Below the pieces are notes generated by a model, which worked only from the letters and a program-made list of their open reading frames with translations, ran no database searches and was not told the DNA's origin. Below are positions 11,104 to 23,388 of a stretch of 64,000 nucleotides of DNA, in pieces. The DNA is taken from the NCBI GenBank assembly GCA_014529385.2, contig CM043954.1, forward strand, positions 4,527,306-4,591,305. Direction: 5' to 3'. Position 1 is the first letter of the stretch; the number at the start of each line of letters is the position of its first letter. Both the position numbers and the translations under genes were made by a program. The stretch comes from Adiantum capillus-veneris. Its lineage: Eukaryota; Streptophyta; Polypodiopsida; Polypodiales; Pteridaceae.

Positions 11104-11375
11104 ACCTGCATTAAACACACGAATATTTAAACTTAATATTGAATGAATAGAGTAGACAATGACGCAAAGACCATTAAATACAATGACGTAATGACGCATA
11201 TAAATACAATGACGCAATGAATCGAGTGGTAGAAGAGGCAAGTCAAAAACTCAGAATTTTCAATCAAAAGATGTGAGCGCGAGTAGAAAAGAGCGTTACA
11301 CACCATGGAAGCTACTTAGAGAGCTAGAGTTTTTACAGCACGGAGCAAAATTGTTCAAATACAATATTTGTGGCT

Positions 11376-14300
11376 TTAAGAGATCTCTCTCTCATCCTCG
11401 CATAACTCAGCATAACTTCCTATATCTATATAGAGCTCTCCGTTTAAACACATATCCTCTGTTTCATTTTGTAGCTCCTCTGCATGCACCCCATATAGAG
11501 TAGTAGCATCTTGATGCTCGTCTGGCACCACCGCAGCGGCTTCTGATTGAGCATCTTCTCTGATCTCCTCCATTGATGTCGTTGTGATTGGCACATGGTA
11601 GCCTTCATACGTCCTTGCACTACGAGGGGCTACCTCTATGACGTACCACCAGTTTGATGTAGACTTTGTAGGATGAAATACTACCTGCCAGAGCCACATA
11701 ACTTACATGAGAGCTTTCAAGCACATAACTTGTAAAAGGGGGATGTTAACTATTTATATACTTACTTGTTCACAATGCTCGGGTAGTACGAAAGTGTCTC
11801 TTAGGTCAGTCCATTTCTTAGTAGAATCCACCTCAAGAAAACCAGACTCTCCTCTACGCACAGTAGCGTTTCGACCCTCCATGATTATCTTGAACCATTG
11901 CACGTCGAACAAGTCGACAAAAAATCCTCTGTAATCGATCCTCAAAATCTCTTGCAGCGTGCCGAAGTAAGTGAGTTCCGCCACCACGGGATCTGCATCA
12001 GAGGAACGTCGTCGACTAGACTGTTCAAATTTTGCCATGATTCCACAATCTTGAGTAAAACGCTTTTTGTCGATTCGTTCCACCCTAAAATGTCGACCTT
12101 TACACCATGCTGTTGTGTATGACTTATACTACAACGAACAAAGATTATGAGTGGCCGTTCAAACGTTTATAAATAAAGTCACTTGCTAGTCGTACATTGC
12201 AAACTTACCTTGGTCGCGCAACCCCGAGAGTACTCCCACTCTTCTTCAGTCACTTCGTCACCGCATTGTTGTGCGCTTTTCAATTGGTTGTGCAACCATC
12301 TTAAGCTCATGAAGGTTGGTAGGCTCTCCAGAACCGCTGGATAGTGCATCGGTGGTCGTCTTCCCCGTCTCCACTCGATTCGTGCCCTTTGTCGCTCTTG
12401 CTTTGCATCCTCATATTGTGAAATCCACTTTTGCATCACTGGATTGTGAAGCATGCAAAATCGGTTGATTTTAGCCTCTAGATCTTCCGTCATCTTCTTC
12501 TCAACACCGAGATTGCACATGACAATCCCAGATATGCGCTCATCATCTATGGTTCGCCATAGCGTGTCCCGGGATTTATCAAATCCGTCTAGCCACTCTC
12601 CAATGTACACTAGGGACTCTGATACCAACCAACCTTCTGCCATGCTACCCTCCGGACGTGCCTTTTGACGCACATATCCCTTAAGCGTTTTCATGAAACG
12701 CTCTAAGAAGAACATCCATCTGGAATGAACTGTGCCAGCTATTTCCACCTCATCAACTATGTGAATAAGAAGATGCACCTGAATGGTTAGCATTGTAGTA
12801 GGAAAATGTTTCTCAAACATGCACACAAGCTCCGCAGCATTTAGTTTGGCGAATGGTATGGAGTCTACGTCGATCTCCTTTTGTGAGATCCATTGCACCA
12901 GCTTTGCAAGTTTGTAGATTGTGTTACGGATGTCGAGAGACAAACATCCCTCAATGGCAACCGGTAAAATAAACTGTAAAGTATGTGCAGCAATGATATT
13001 AAAGTCCACATTTTATGCAATGATATTAAAGTCCACTATGAACGTACCTGACACATTTTATGCCAATCGTGTGACTTCAAACCGGTAAGCTTTCCTTCTT
13101 TAGTAAAACACGTTCGGAGCGAGTGCATTACGCCAGTGGGGGTCCGCAAAGATCGAATGGCCTCTTTTACTTTGCGTTCTTGGGCTCCTGTGAAAATCCA
13201 TGGTGCTTTAAGAAGTTTTATCGATCCATCAGACGCTGTTTGCGGCCAATATTGCTCCATACGATCCACATTTCTAAGGTCAACTCTGGCTCCCAAAGTA
13301 TCTTTCTTGCCGGTCAAATGGTCCCATAGTAGATTACCCACATTCTTGAATATGTGCATTGGATCGAGCAAGTGATTGATCACGAGTCGGGGCCAGTATG
13401 GTAACTCGTACCATAGAGATAGTCTCTTCATCCCTGGAGGCAATCCGTCATCGCACATCTCCTTCTGCTCTAACCATGCTTGTGCAGACATCCTTGGTGG
13501 CTCTCTTCCCAAAAAGCCGTCGCGTAATACATGATTCTCCGGAAGATACGCTTGATGACCTTCGTAGATTTGCTTCTTCAGTGAGGGTGCCCTACGTGCA
13601 TTCAGTCTAGGTCCACATGTGACACATGCTCTGTATCCGCTTGTTTGAAGCCCTGCATGTATACACATGATAATAGATCAACTATGGGGAAAAACAAGAT
13701 TTACAGTGTCTGAGAGAGGAGTGTCAATAGATCACCTGAGCATTCTGTTAGCCCGGGATAGTCATGCATGGTCCACATTAGAATACCTCTGATCAAAGCA
13801 TTCCGTCGTCCTGTGTGTCGGCTCATATCCACCACCTCTATGCCAATCCACAATTGTTGTAGCTCTTCCAATAGTGGACGAAGATACACATCCATATTCC
13901 CCACTTTATATCGCCCTGGCACAATCAAGCTTAGCCATAGGTGCCCCTTCTTCGTAGTCAACCACGGGGGAATGTTGTAGTTGACGATGACAACGGGCCA
14001 TACACTGTAAGATGTTGATCTTTGACCAAATGGATTTACGCCATCCATAGCCAGGCCTAAGCGCAAATTTCGAGCTTCCCTGGCAAAATCCGACCATGTT
14101 CCATCTATATGTTTCCAGGCTGCGCAATCTGCAGGAATTCGTAGCACACCATCCGAAGATTTATTCTCCTCATGCCATGATGCTAGGGCGGCCATGGACT
14201 TACATTCGAAGAAATGCTTGATGCGAGGAAGCAAAGGAAAATGTCGCAAAACCTTTTGTGGAATTTTTGTCCCGTGGAGATCTACTCGATATCTTTCGGA

Positions 14301-15104
14301 ATCACATTTCGGACACTTCTCCATGTCTGTGTATTCCCCTCTGAAAAGAATGCAGTCATTAGGACAAGCGTGGATAGAATTGTAATCCATCCCCAAGTTT
14401 CGCAAAATCTTTCTTGCTTCATCTCGGGAATCTGGCATCACATTGTCAGCTGGTAGAATGTGCTCTTTCAACAATCTACACAACATAAAAATATGATACA
14501 GTCGTGTAAAAATCTATCAGATCATTATACATTTAGAGTTCTATTAAAGTAAACTAATTGTAATAGATCACCTGAAAAGCGCTGTGACGCTAGTGTCACT
14601 CCATCCAAACTTTGCCTGCATGTTGAGAAGAACCAGGAGTGCTTTCAATCTAGACATACGTGCTCCATTATACAATGATGTATCGGCTTCACTTTTCATA
14701 TCATCATAGATAAGCCTTTCTGAATCCATGATCGTCTCGATCATTTCATCAATCTCGGGCTCAAACATTGCCTCGTTGGGAATGTGCTCTGCATGATCAT
14801 CCCCCGAGCTGTCAGAGGCTACATCTTGTGGCCTCACATATGCTGCTTGACCAAAGCGCCTGCGAATACGTCTATTGGGTTGCAAGATTGCTGCTTGTTG
14901 GCCAGCGTCAGAGTCCGACGAGTTATAATTGGCAACAACTCGATCTATAATAGATGGATCGAACTCGCCAAATTCGCGAACGTGCTGCAAAGAAACACGT
15001 CTTGTCCGTCGCACAGCATGCTTGCATTGATTACAAGGACATAAGACCCTCGTTGAGAGATAGGTGTTTCGGTTGGACGGTCCCACATCCTCGTCGCTAC
15101 TCAT
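11376..15104 (-). CDS. CACTA transposase, TNPD/TNP2 type (6 exons)
   Basis: Exons inferred from GT/AG borders are 15104-14572, 14475-13736, 13652-13048, 12973-12209, 12128-11766 and 11684-11376. The phases match at every junction, giving about 1104 residues with no stop. The N-terminus has a CPCNQCKH cysteine motif. Exon 2 has the Transposase_21 pattern, including CPNDCILFRGEY, CPKCDSERY and LGLAMDGVNPFG. Exon 3 has LLDPMHIFKNVG. Exon 4 matches DUF4218 (LNAAELVCMFEKHFP, LIHIVDEVEIAGTVHSRW). Exons 5-6 match DUF4216 (GFFVDLFDVQWFK). This multi-domain order is that of En/Spm TNPD, which cuts at the TIRs. The first ATG in the open frame (MSSDEDVG) was chosen as the start. No frameshift is needed, which is unusual in this window. 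Confidence 0.85.
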
Positions 15105-15169
15105 AATGAGGAGAAAAAACTTATAACCTGGACAACAAATTTAATATTCTATTGGCATTCTTCGTCTTA

Positions 15170-15224
<55 letters not shown>

Positions 15225-16377
15225 ACCTCACATTCTCTAGTCATGTCCAATCCCCGCACACCTCGGTCTAGAGGTGCACGGAGATCAGAACCACCGGGTT
15301 ATAATCTCGTCTTTATTGGTCAATACCTATATTTGTGGGTACAAGAAATCTAGACACCCACGTCTACATGATACTGCATGTAGTGGACAAAATCCCTTTG
15401 CCTCTTCTCTAGCTGTAGCACTTCACTTCATCTTAACATCTTTTCACAGTAGATCTTTTCACTGTTCGTCTAACTCTAAACCCTAAACCGTAAGTAATTC
15501 TTGCGTGGACTCGATCTAACGTAAATAAGCGTAAATCTTAATAAACGTAAATCTAACTAAAAATAAAGCTAAATCTAATTTAACGTAAGTCTAATGACTA
15601 GAGGTTGTCTAGATGGTCATTGTGTCGGGGATGTAGTGACTCTTGCCGCCCTGAAGATCCACCTTCTTCCCTATCTTCTGAAGACATTTCACCAGTACTT
15701 TTGGATCGACGGAGCCCACCATGAGTGAAGGCAGCAATACCCTATATTCCATTGAGGGCTTTCTTCACCCGCTTCATGCAGGCATCGCAGTCTATGGAGA
15801 CCCGCATCTAATCTAATATAACGTAAATCTAAATCTAGCTTAAATAAACGTAAATCTAGTTAAAAATAAACCTAAATCTAATTTAATGTAAGTCTACATA
15901 TAACCTAATCTTTAACGTCTTTTAAGATAGTTTCATACGACGTTATAACTCTCTTCTTCCTGTGTGTGTGCGCGTGTGTGGATGTGTGTGCCAATAAAAA
16001 GAGATAAATGGTATAACCTTTCTATCACCCATGCCAAGTATGATAGATTGATTATGCCATTTCTCTCTTGAATAATAGGTCTTCAGTTCAACTCTTTGTT
16101 GGCTAGATCTTTAGGTCTTTTAATTTTAATTAGTTTCCTACGACGCTCCCTTAGTTTCTCTTTCTTTTTCTTTCAATGTGTGTGCGTTTTTTTGGATCGT
16201 ATGCATGTTTTCTTTCTCTTTTCCTCTCTCAATGTGTGCGTTTTTTGTTTATGCATGTTCTCTCTCTCTTTTCCTCTCTCAATGCGTGCGTTTTTTGTTT
16301 ATGCATGCTCTCTCTCTCTTTTTCTCTCTCAATGTGTGTGTGGATTCTTTGTTTATGTATGTGTGTGCGTTTTTGCA

Positions 16378-16423
<46 letters not shown>

Positions 16424-16576
16424 AACACTATGTGTGTGTGTGTATGTGTGTGTGTGAGAGAGAGAGCGAGGGAGAGAGAAAGAGGGGAAGGGAACATGAG
16501 AATGAGGAGAGGGAAGGAGCATACCTGGCTCTCCTTCCTCTCCTCGTGTGTGTGTGTGTGTGTGTGTGTGTAAAAG

Positions 16577-16627
<51 letters not shown>

Positions 16628-16690
16628 GGGAGAGCGTTACCTGCTCTTTGCTTGAGGGCGCCGAAAAACTCAGATCTGAGATCTGAGTTT
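15105..16690. other. CACTA 5' region: promoter side, microsatellites, minisatellite
   Basis: This stretch lies between the transposase start and the right subterminal repeats. It holds (CT)n at about 15171-15222 and a 60-70 bp direct repeat rich in GTAAATCTA at about 15525-15595 and 15825-15893. A ~57-bp minisatellite of about three units at 16203-16330 contains CTCTCTCAATG and TTTTTTGTTTATGCATG. CT, TG and GA runs fill 16377-16623. A hairpin CTCAGATCTGAGATCTGAG lies near 16670-16688. Long apparent frames here come from dinucleotide repeats. Confidence 0.6.
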
Positions 16691-16724
16691 TTGGGCGCGC
16701 TCGGTTATTTTTTTTACCCCAGCT

Positions 16725-16880
16725 GGCGTCGCTATGAGCGTCGCTATGAGCGTCGCAAATTTCTTTGTAAATTTGCGACGCTCATAGCGACGCTTATAGC
16801 GACGCTCATAGCGACGCCGGGAATTTTTTTTTTGAGCGTCGCTGTGTGAGCGTCGCTAATGTGAAGAGCCTCTTGTAGTG
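16725..16880. repeat. CACTA right end: subterminal hairpin plus TIR
   Basis: About nine GCGTCGCTA motifs are present. The segment 16725-16805 is a long inverted repeat: a 25-bp perfect inner stem (GCGTCGCTATGAGCGTCGC plus AAATTT) around a short loop at about 16762-16768, extended outward with one mismatch. The terminal CCTCTTGTAGTG ends at 16880. Confidence 0.85.
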
Positions 16881-16883
16881 TGG

Positions 16884-18843
16884 CAGCATATCCACCAACT
16901 CTAGATCCTGAAGGTGGAGAAGGAGGAAAATCATCATCTTCACCATTTGGCTTGTCAGCCTGGTGGTCATCTCCTTCGTCATCCTTTTCTTCTTCCCTCT
17001 CAGAATCCTCATGAGGATAAATATTCTTTTCAATGTAATCCATGATGGCTTGATTTGCCAATGCTGTATTGTATTTTGAGAGCTTATCCTGTAGATCACT
17101 TTAAATAGTCTTTATCAGAGCTTTCAGATTGTCCATATTCAGAGTGACATTGCAGTCTAGACTCAGAATATCAGCAAGATTATTGTAGACATATCTCTCT
17201 GTCAAAGAAGCCTTGATTGCAGTGTGAGCTGTCATCAATTCTTTGTAATCTATCCGCTTCAGGAGTAGAGTCTGAAAGCGATCAGCATCTCTCAAAGCTG
17301 CTGCCTTGTCTTCCTTAAACTGCTGATTTTCTATTTCTATTTTTAGCAGCTTTGTTTGCAGATCATTGATTTTCCTCACTGACTGATTCTTAGCAATAGT
17401 GTGCCTGAGTCTTTGTGCATCTACATCTTGCTGAAGTTTCTTAACCTTCTATACTGGCTGCTCTCCAAGTCTTCTTTGAGCTTAACCACTTGCTCACTAG
17501 GCACCGATGCATCCATCATCTGTCCTAAGGCATTGACAATGGTATTCCATGATGATTGGATAAGCATTGAGCAGCCATCAATGACATTTTCCTGGTCAGG
17601 TTGAACTAGCTCATAAAACATTACTGAAGCCATGTATGGTAAATGTGCTAAATCAGTGGGGTTTGAAATGTCAGTTTGCCTTTAAGGGGATTATGCTGCA
17701 ATTGCTGCAGTTTATCTTTCTTGGCTATGGACAAGGCTAATTCACAGAAAGGAATTCTGTATGATGGACTGCCAGGTAATGGTCCCTTTTCCTTAGCTTT
17801 AACTATCGTCTGCTCAACACTTGTCGTTGTTTCCTGGCCCTTTACAATGCTGCTATCTATTGCAGTCTGCTCTTGTTGCTAGTCCTTCGCAACATTGGTC
17901 TTTGCTGGAGTTTGTTCTTTAGTTCTGGCTGAAGTTTGGACCGCTAAAGCTTTCCCAGTAGGCAAAGGCTTTACCTGATTCTCCAATTGCTTAATAAAAG
18001 CAGTGATTTTAGCCAATGTAGGCCTTGTTTTCTTTGAACCACTGGCTTCAACTGGTGTAGCCTTCCTCCTTTGTCCAGTTAGAGCCAACGGATTGCCTGG
18101 AGTTTCTTCATCTGAAGAGAGCTCAACATTGTTGGTCTCTGGAATGGGCTTCTGACTCCAAGCCATCCATACCTAATAATGAGCATCTGGAGAGGCTGCC
18201 CAGTAAAGAAATTTCCAGACATACCAAGGTTTAAAAACGTAATGGGATTTTAACTTGGCGGTCTGCTGGAGGACATTATGAGATAAGACATGACATAAGT
18301 TGATCTTAGTGGTAGCATCTAATTTCTTTGCAAGCAGCATGGCAAAAAACTTTTCTGACATATACGTGGGGTTGTTTTTCAGACTCACTGCTTCAGCAAC
18401 AAACATATAAGCTGCATGGACGTCCAGACTTGCTGTACTGGAACCCCTTGTGCACTAGCCTTATGTATTTTCTTAGCTGCTTCATCTTCTTTGAGAGCGA
18501 AACTTATCTGTTCTGCAGTTTCTATGGTTGGCTTGGGCTCATTGAGCATTTTGAAAGCATACGCAATACTGTCAGGAGTTGTTGTGACTCTCATACCATT
18601 GACAACAACACTGCCATCTTTGGCATTGAAGGAATCAAGAACCTACTTGATTATAGCCGTTTCAAAATCTATTATGGTGGCTTGCACCACCACATGCAAG
18701 TCCCATAATTGCAGTAACGCATCGGCCTGTTCAGTGAGCACATACCTTTGTATCTTGCTATGGGGAATAAGTGGGAGAGAGGCTTTAATAGAGGTAATGA
18801 GTGCCAAAGTCTCGTCTATGGTATCCTGCATCTTCTTTGACAT
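16884..18843 (-). pseudogene. Gypsy-1 post-integrase frame, proximal half
   Basis: Start of the unidentified frame that follows the integrase. It begins with an ATG at 18843 (MSKKMQDTIDETLALI). Open pieces at 18843-18643, 18594-18385, 18406-18173, 18166-17879, 17633-17421, 17379-17101 and 17061-16884 are linked by frame breaks or single stops. Visible features are a Lys/Pro-rich central segment (GQRRKATPVEASGSKKTRPT), a likely coiled coil (residues around KINDLQTKLLKIEIENQQFK), and an acidic tail rich in Asp, Glu and Pro just before the CACTA insertion. No known domain was recognised. With the distal half (7540-9162) the original product may have exceeded 900 residues. Confidence 0.55.
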
Positions 18844-19708
18844 TTCTTCCTACCCATACACTATGAGGATGATAAATCTATAGAGGAAGAAGACTTTGGA
18901 TAGTCAAAGACGTAGCCAGGTGTGTTAGGTAGAGATAGGTAGTGTTCGATAGAGTTAGACGACGATGAAGTTTGCGGTTGTAGTGAAGACTCCTCAGAGC
19001 TCGGTGATGGCGAATGTGTAACAACAGGGAGATGTCACGCACGAGATTTATGAGGAAGAATGCCAACCCGCCTTATTGTTATATGCATCCGTGCCATAAA
19101 AGATCCACTACTTATCGTTCCTAGAGTTCTGTGCACCACCGGCGACGTGAAAACATGCATTGGCTAAGTCTTTCCATAGTCCCTTTAATGATGACCACAT
19201 GCATACCCACTGGCCCTTGTTCCCATAAGAACTGGTACTGGTATGTAGACTTTATTGATTCAGCTACTAGCACTGATTTATAACACTGAGAATTTCCTAA
19301 TGTCAGTAGTTCTGGTACTGGTTGTACATGGAAGAGGTTCATAATAGGTGGATTTGAAAATTCATAGTCCTCAGTACCCTGAAAACCAGTATCCTGTTCT
19401 CTGGAAATCTCTTTTTCATTAGAATATTATAGCTTGATTTTGGCCCCATTATAAACACCAGGCAACAGTAATCCAGATAAATATTTCAACCTTACTCTAC
19501 CGTTAGAAAATACCCCGTCAACTTCATATGGACTAGCCCAAGCTATCTTTAAGTTCAGCTTTTTGTGACCAAGTTTGGATTGATAAAGTAGCAAAAACTC
19601 CCTTCTGGAACTCCCTGAATTTGATTCTTATGTCATGCCAGTGCTTTCTTCTTTGATGAACAATTTCCTGTTCCAACACAACCCTCTATCTTAGCTCATC
19701 CAACTGTG
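18844..19708 (-). pseudogene. Gypsy-1 integrase tail and spacer
   Basis: Downstream of the integrase core the minus-strand frame is broken by many stops. Short readable parts include 19342-19121 (FHVQPVPELLTLGN), which lies between the integrase and the next frame. No chromodomain was recognised. Part of this may be the decayed C-terminal DNA-binding region of the integrase. Confidence 0.35.
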
Positions 19709-20674
19709 TTAACTCCTCCAGTCTATGCTTAAGATTATGATTGAGATCCAATCCATATTCCACTGCAATCCTGAGACTGGAAATCCCATACACAACTTCA
19801 GTCCCATACACCATTCTGAAAGCATCATTCCCATAGTGACTTTGTAAGCTGTACTATAGGCCCATAAAGCAGTTTGGAGATTCAAATCCCACTGATGTGG
19901 TTTCTTTTGAACAATCTTAGTAAGAATATTCTTGATGGTTTTGTTGCTACCCTCTGCTTCACCATTGCACTGTGGATAATAAGGAGTTGATTTCCCGTGC
20001 CTCACTGAGAGTATCTCCATAGTATCATTAATAAAGTGTGTTCCTTGATCAGACACAATTTCCACAGGGCATTCATAACGACAGATAATATTCTCAAATA
20101 AGAAAACAACAGTGGACTTTGCAGTGTTATTTGGAGGAGCCTTGGCCTCAACCCATTTGGTGACATAACAAGTGGCCATCAATATATACCGGTTCTTCCT
20201 AGGAGTGATCTTCTTGAATGGACGCATGAAGTCCAATCCCCATTTCATAAATACTCCCAATGGCTGAACTGGGGTAAATGGAGTCATATCTGCTGTTGTT
20301 GGTTTGCCCATCCTCTCACATATATCACATGTTTTACAAAAACTTCGAAGATCATATATCAGAGTTTTCCACCATAATCCAGCCTGTAAAATATTCTTGT
20401 AAGTAATATCAGTGGAGAAATGTCCTCCAGAATCCCCTTCGTGTGCTTTGAAAATAACTTGCATCCTTCCTTGGATCAGCACACACCATCGAAGAACCCC
20501 ATCTACTCTCAGTCTATAGAGAAACCCTCCAATGATGGTGAACTTCAAACTCTTAATAATCAGAGCCTTCTTCTGATTTTGGGTCCAGTTGTTTGGGAAT
20601 CCTCCTTTGGAAAGGAACTGATATACATCCGACCATTCTGAATCTGTGTTTTTCTTAGCTGTTACCTGGAACAA
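19709..20674 (-). pseudogene. Gypsy-1 integrase
   Basis: 321 open residues. An HHCC-type zinc-binding region is seen as HEGDSGGH followed by CKTCDICE. The rve catalytic core follows: GLDFMRPF (first Asp), SDQGTHF (second Asp), and NGEAEGSNK, which supplies the Glu. These are the D, D and E needed for strand transfer. A typical Gypsy GKSTPYYPQCNGEAEGSN segment and the LQTALWAYSTAYK helix are present. The frame continues upstream into RNase H and is the best preserved part of Gypsy-1. It is called a pseudogene because the polyprotein it belongs to is broken elsewhere. Confidence 0.85.
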
Positions 20675-20689
20675 TTCTGTGTCTATTGG

Positions 20690-22110
20690 CTAATCTCTCA
20701 AGGATACTTCTAAACAACCATTAGTGCTAGCTCCACAATGGGATTTACCAGGCTTATGGAATTTACGAAATTCAAATTCCATGAGGAACATCATCTATCT
20801 AATCAATCGGCCTTTGAATAATGACTTTGTTGATAAAAAACAACAATGCCTGATGATCCACATAAAACGAAACAGCTTGCCCAACAAATAATGTCAAAAT
20901 TTAGTGGCACTGAAAACCATTCCTAAAGCTTATCTCTCCGTAGTAGTGTATCCTTGTTCAGCCTAACTGAATCTCCGACTAGCAAAATATATTGGATAGT
21001 CAGTCCTCCCTTCCGGTTGAGCTAGGATTGCTCCCTTTGCCAGTCCCGATGCATCGACATGCACATGGAAGATAACTTCCCAATCCGGCTGCCGGAGTAC
21101 TGGCTTACTGATGATGGCGTTCTTCAAATTCTGAAAACTCTCCTCACATTCACCTGTCCAATTGAACTTGTTGTTTTCTTTGTGAGCTCATACAAGAGTA
21201 ATGCCTTGGAAGAAAACATATGAATAAATATTCTATATAAATTGATATATCTCGAAAATGAACTTAACTCTGATGTTGTGCGAGATGCCTTGACCGGCTG
21301 GACACTCTGGATCTTATCATTGGCCATCTCTATGCCATTTCGGGACACTATATGTCCCAATAGCTGTCCCTTCTAGACCAGAAAAACAGATTTGAATGGG
21401 TTCAAACAGATCCTCTTTTCCTTACATCTTTGAAAGACCATTTCCAAAAATAATAATATATGCTTCTTCTCTATTGAAAACACAGTGAAATCATCCATAA
21501 ATATGTCAAGAAACCGGTGTAGGATTTCACTGAATATTTCCATCATACATAGTTGGAAAGTTGCTAGAGCATTGCAGAGACCGAATGGCATAACCAGATA
21601 CATGAATGCACCCCATTCCACAATAAATGTGGTTTTACTCTGATATTCAGGAGCAATCTTTAGCTGATTATAACCACTATAACCATCCACGAAGCTATAC
21701 ATCTCATGGCTTGCAATCTCATCAAGAAGCATGTCTGTAAAAGGTAATGGAAAGGATCCTTGATTGTTTGAGCATTCAGCTTTCGATAATCCGCACACAC
21801 CCTAATATTTCCATTCTTCTTGGGCACAACCACAGTTGGAAACAACCAATCACTACTGGCTACCTCTTTGATGAATCCAACCTTCAGAAGGTTGTCGATT
21901 TCTTCTTTGACCTTCTTGGCATAATTTGGATTCATTATGCACCATTGCAGACGCAATGGTCTGGCATTTGGCTTCAGAGGTATTCTATGTTGACAAACCT
22001 CTGGATCTACACCTTATAGATCGGTATGTTCCCATTCGAACACATCTTTGTACTTTTGGAACATGTGTTGAGATTTTTCTTGCATTTCTGGATTCAAATG
22101 CTTGTTTACC
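20690..22110 (-). pseudogene. Gypsy-1 reverse transcriptase and RNase H
   Basis: RT block 1 (21956 to 21660) includes VVVPKKNG and RVCADYRKLN. After a frame shift near 21740 come FVDGYSGYNQ, MPFGLCNALATFQ and the catalytic FMDDFTVFS box, where family members usually have YLDD or YMDD. The Met/Phe variant still keeps both Asp residues. MGHIVSRNGIEM at 21360 starts the connection. RNase H motifs (VHVDASGLAKGAILAQ and a broken ASRRFS/AEQGYTTTER) lie at 21100-20890, interrupted by several stops. Product and order are clear, but the gene is dead. Confidence 0.8.
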
Positions 22111-22566
22111 TTGATCAGTTGAGGATTTTTCTCAGAACCCAGATTCCATTCTTCGATTTCCTGGTCATCTAGAAGCAACGAGTTAGGCCCACCTCCTTTC
22201 CTTTTGGTTGTCTCCTCAACATAATTTCAGGATGGTCCTTGTAGTTCTAAACTGTCATTCTGAACTTCATAAATATTTTCAGAGTGCCTTTGTTCAATGG
22301 CCATTGGTGTACTAGAATTTAACAACTCTTCTTTAGAGTCAAATGGGTTCTCTGGGTGTCTAGTTAGTTGAATTGGTCTTTCTCGAGGATTAATTCAGTG
22401 AACTGATCTAGAAATTTCTTCCTTTGCTTTTCAGCCTGGCCTTTGTTAAATAATACTGCATTCAGACCCATCTCAGCCAATGGAAAATATTCATTGTTGC
22501 CAGCATTCTCTCAATTTTCTTTACACCATACTTCTGGCAAAGCTCCTCTGGTCGCAATGCCTTGCT

Positions 22567-23292
22567 CTAGTTTCTGGTGTTGTTTGTCTGGACCTGAATT
22601 CTTCTACTGGAACCCTGGATTGTCAGAGTCTGATTGGCATAGTCGTGAACAGCCTGTGCTGTTCGCAGCCATGGCCGTCCCAGTAACATCCCATATGCGC
22701 CTTGCACATCCAGAACTAAGAAAATGGTCTTGAAATTTTCTTTTCCTATCCTTATCTGCATATTCTCAATCATCCTAGTTGCTTGCACAACTCTATGATC
22801 GGCCATCCGAATCTTGAATGGTGTTGATTTCAAATTCGGGATTCCCATTCTTTGCTGAAGGTGCGCCCCCAGGATGTTGACACCGGCCCCTCCATCCAGT
22901 ATAACACTGGATAGTGGTTCCCATTGTTTTTTGACTTTGTAGTCTACCTGGATCACCGGCACTTCATGATCCCTGACAGCTGCAAGGTCAACTGCTCTAG
23001 CGTCGGCCTCAGCTTTCCTTCGCTGTTTGATGAACTTTACTACTTCAGGCAAAGTCTTTCTGATGTCTTCTAACTCAGCTGTCAGTTTCTAAATTCTCTC
23101 ACAAATCCTTACATGTATTTCCTCTCTCTCTTGATCAGAGTTATCCTTAGAACTTGAGGAAACCGAATCATCTGCACAATGCCAATCCTCCGCTCGGATG
23201 TCATCTTGCCCTTCTGCATTGTTTTCTATTCTAGTTTGATATGGTTTGACATTTCCTAGATTCCCCACCAGTCCTTGGACTACAGCCAACAT
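22567..23292 (-). pseudogene. Gypsy-1 aspartic protease region
   Basis: The frame from 23052 to 22567 carries a retropepsin-like domain with ILDGGAGVNILG at the active site, the helix-forming KSTPFKIRMADHRVV and the closing LLGRPWLRTAQAV. The active triplet reads D-G-G rather than D-S/T-G, a variant also known from some plant Gypsy lineages. An upstream acidic segment (23292-23089) is joined in frame through a single TAG. The enzyme would cut the Gag-Pol precursor. Between 22110 and 22560 the frame leading to RT is broken. Confidence 0.7.
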
Positions 23293-23388
23293 GGTCTCAA
23301 AAAGTCCGGATCCTACCTGATCTGACTGTCCTTTCTCAGAAGGATGGGATGGTATCTTCTGAATGACTCGAGCATCAGAACTTTCTGG

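Larger units (their letters stand above)
9166..16880 (-). mobile_element. CACTA (En/Spm) DNA transposon
   Basis: 7715 bp flanked by 3-bp target duplications TGG (9163-9165 and 16881-16883). The ends are perfect 12-bp inverted repeats, CACTACAAGAGG at the left and CCTCTTGTAGTG at the right. Both ends carry clusters of the subterminal motif GCGTCGCTA. Two genes read leftwards: a TNPD/TNP2-type transposase (15104 to 11376) and a smaller TNPA-like gene (about 11103 to 9790). Terminal repeats, target duplication, subterminal arrays and gene content all agree. The transposase appears intact, so the element may be autonomous or recently so. Confidence 0.95.

Noticed and set aside
10764-11120. Open frames overlapping the TNPA-like gene on both strands
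   Set aside because: GC-rich shadow frames of a Ser/Pro/Arg-rich coding region. The frame that splices in phase to 9790 was preferred.
15470-15490. Interstitial telomere repeat (CCCTAAA)
   Set aside because: Only one or two CCCTAAA units occur here and near 10090. A telomeric tract needs a longer run.
16096-16686. 196-codon plus-strand open frame
   Set aside because: Composed of the minisatellite and CT/TG/GA runs in the CACTA 5' region, opposite the transposase gene. Repeat artefact.
7540-18843. Retroviral-type envelope gene in Gypsy-1
   Set aside because: The frame is in the env position but shows no signal peptide, membrane helix or cleavage motif. Soluble charged and coiled-coil sequence dominates.
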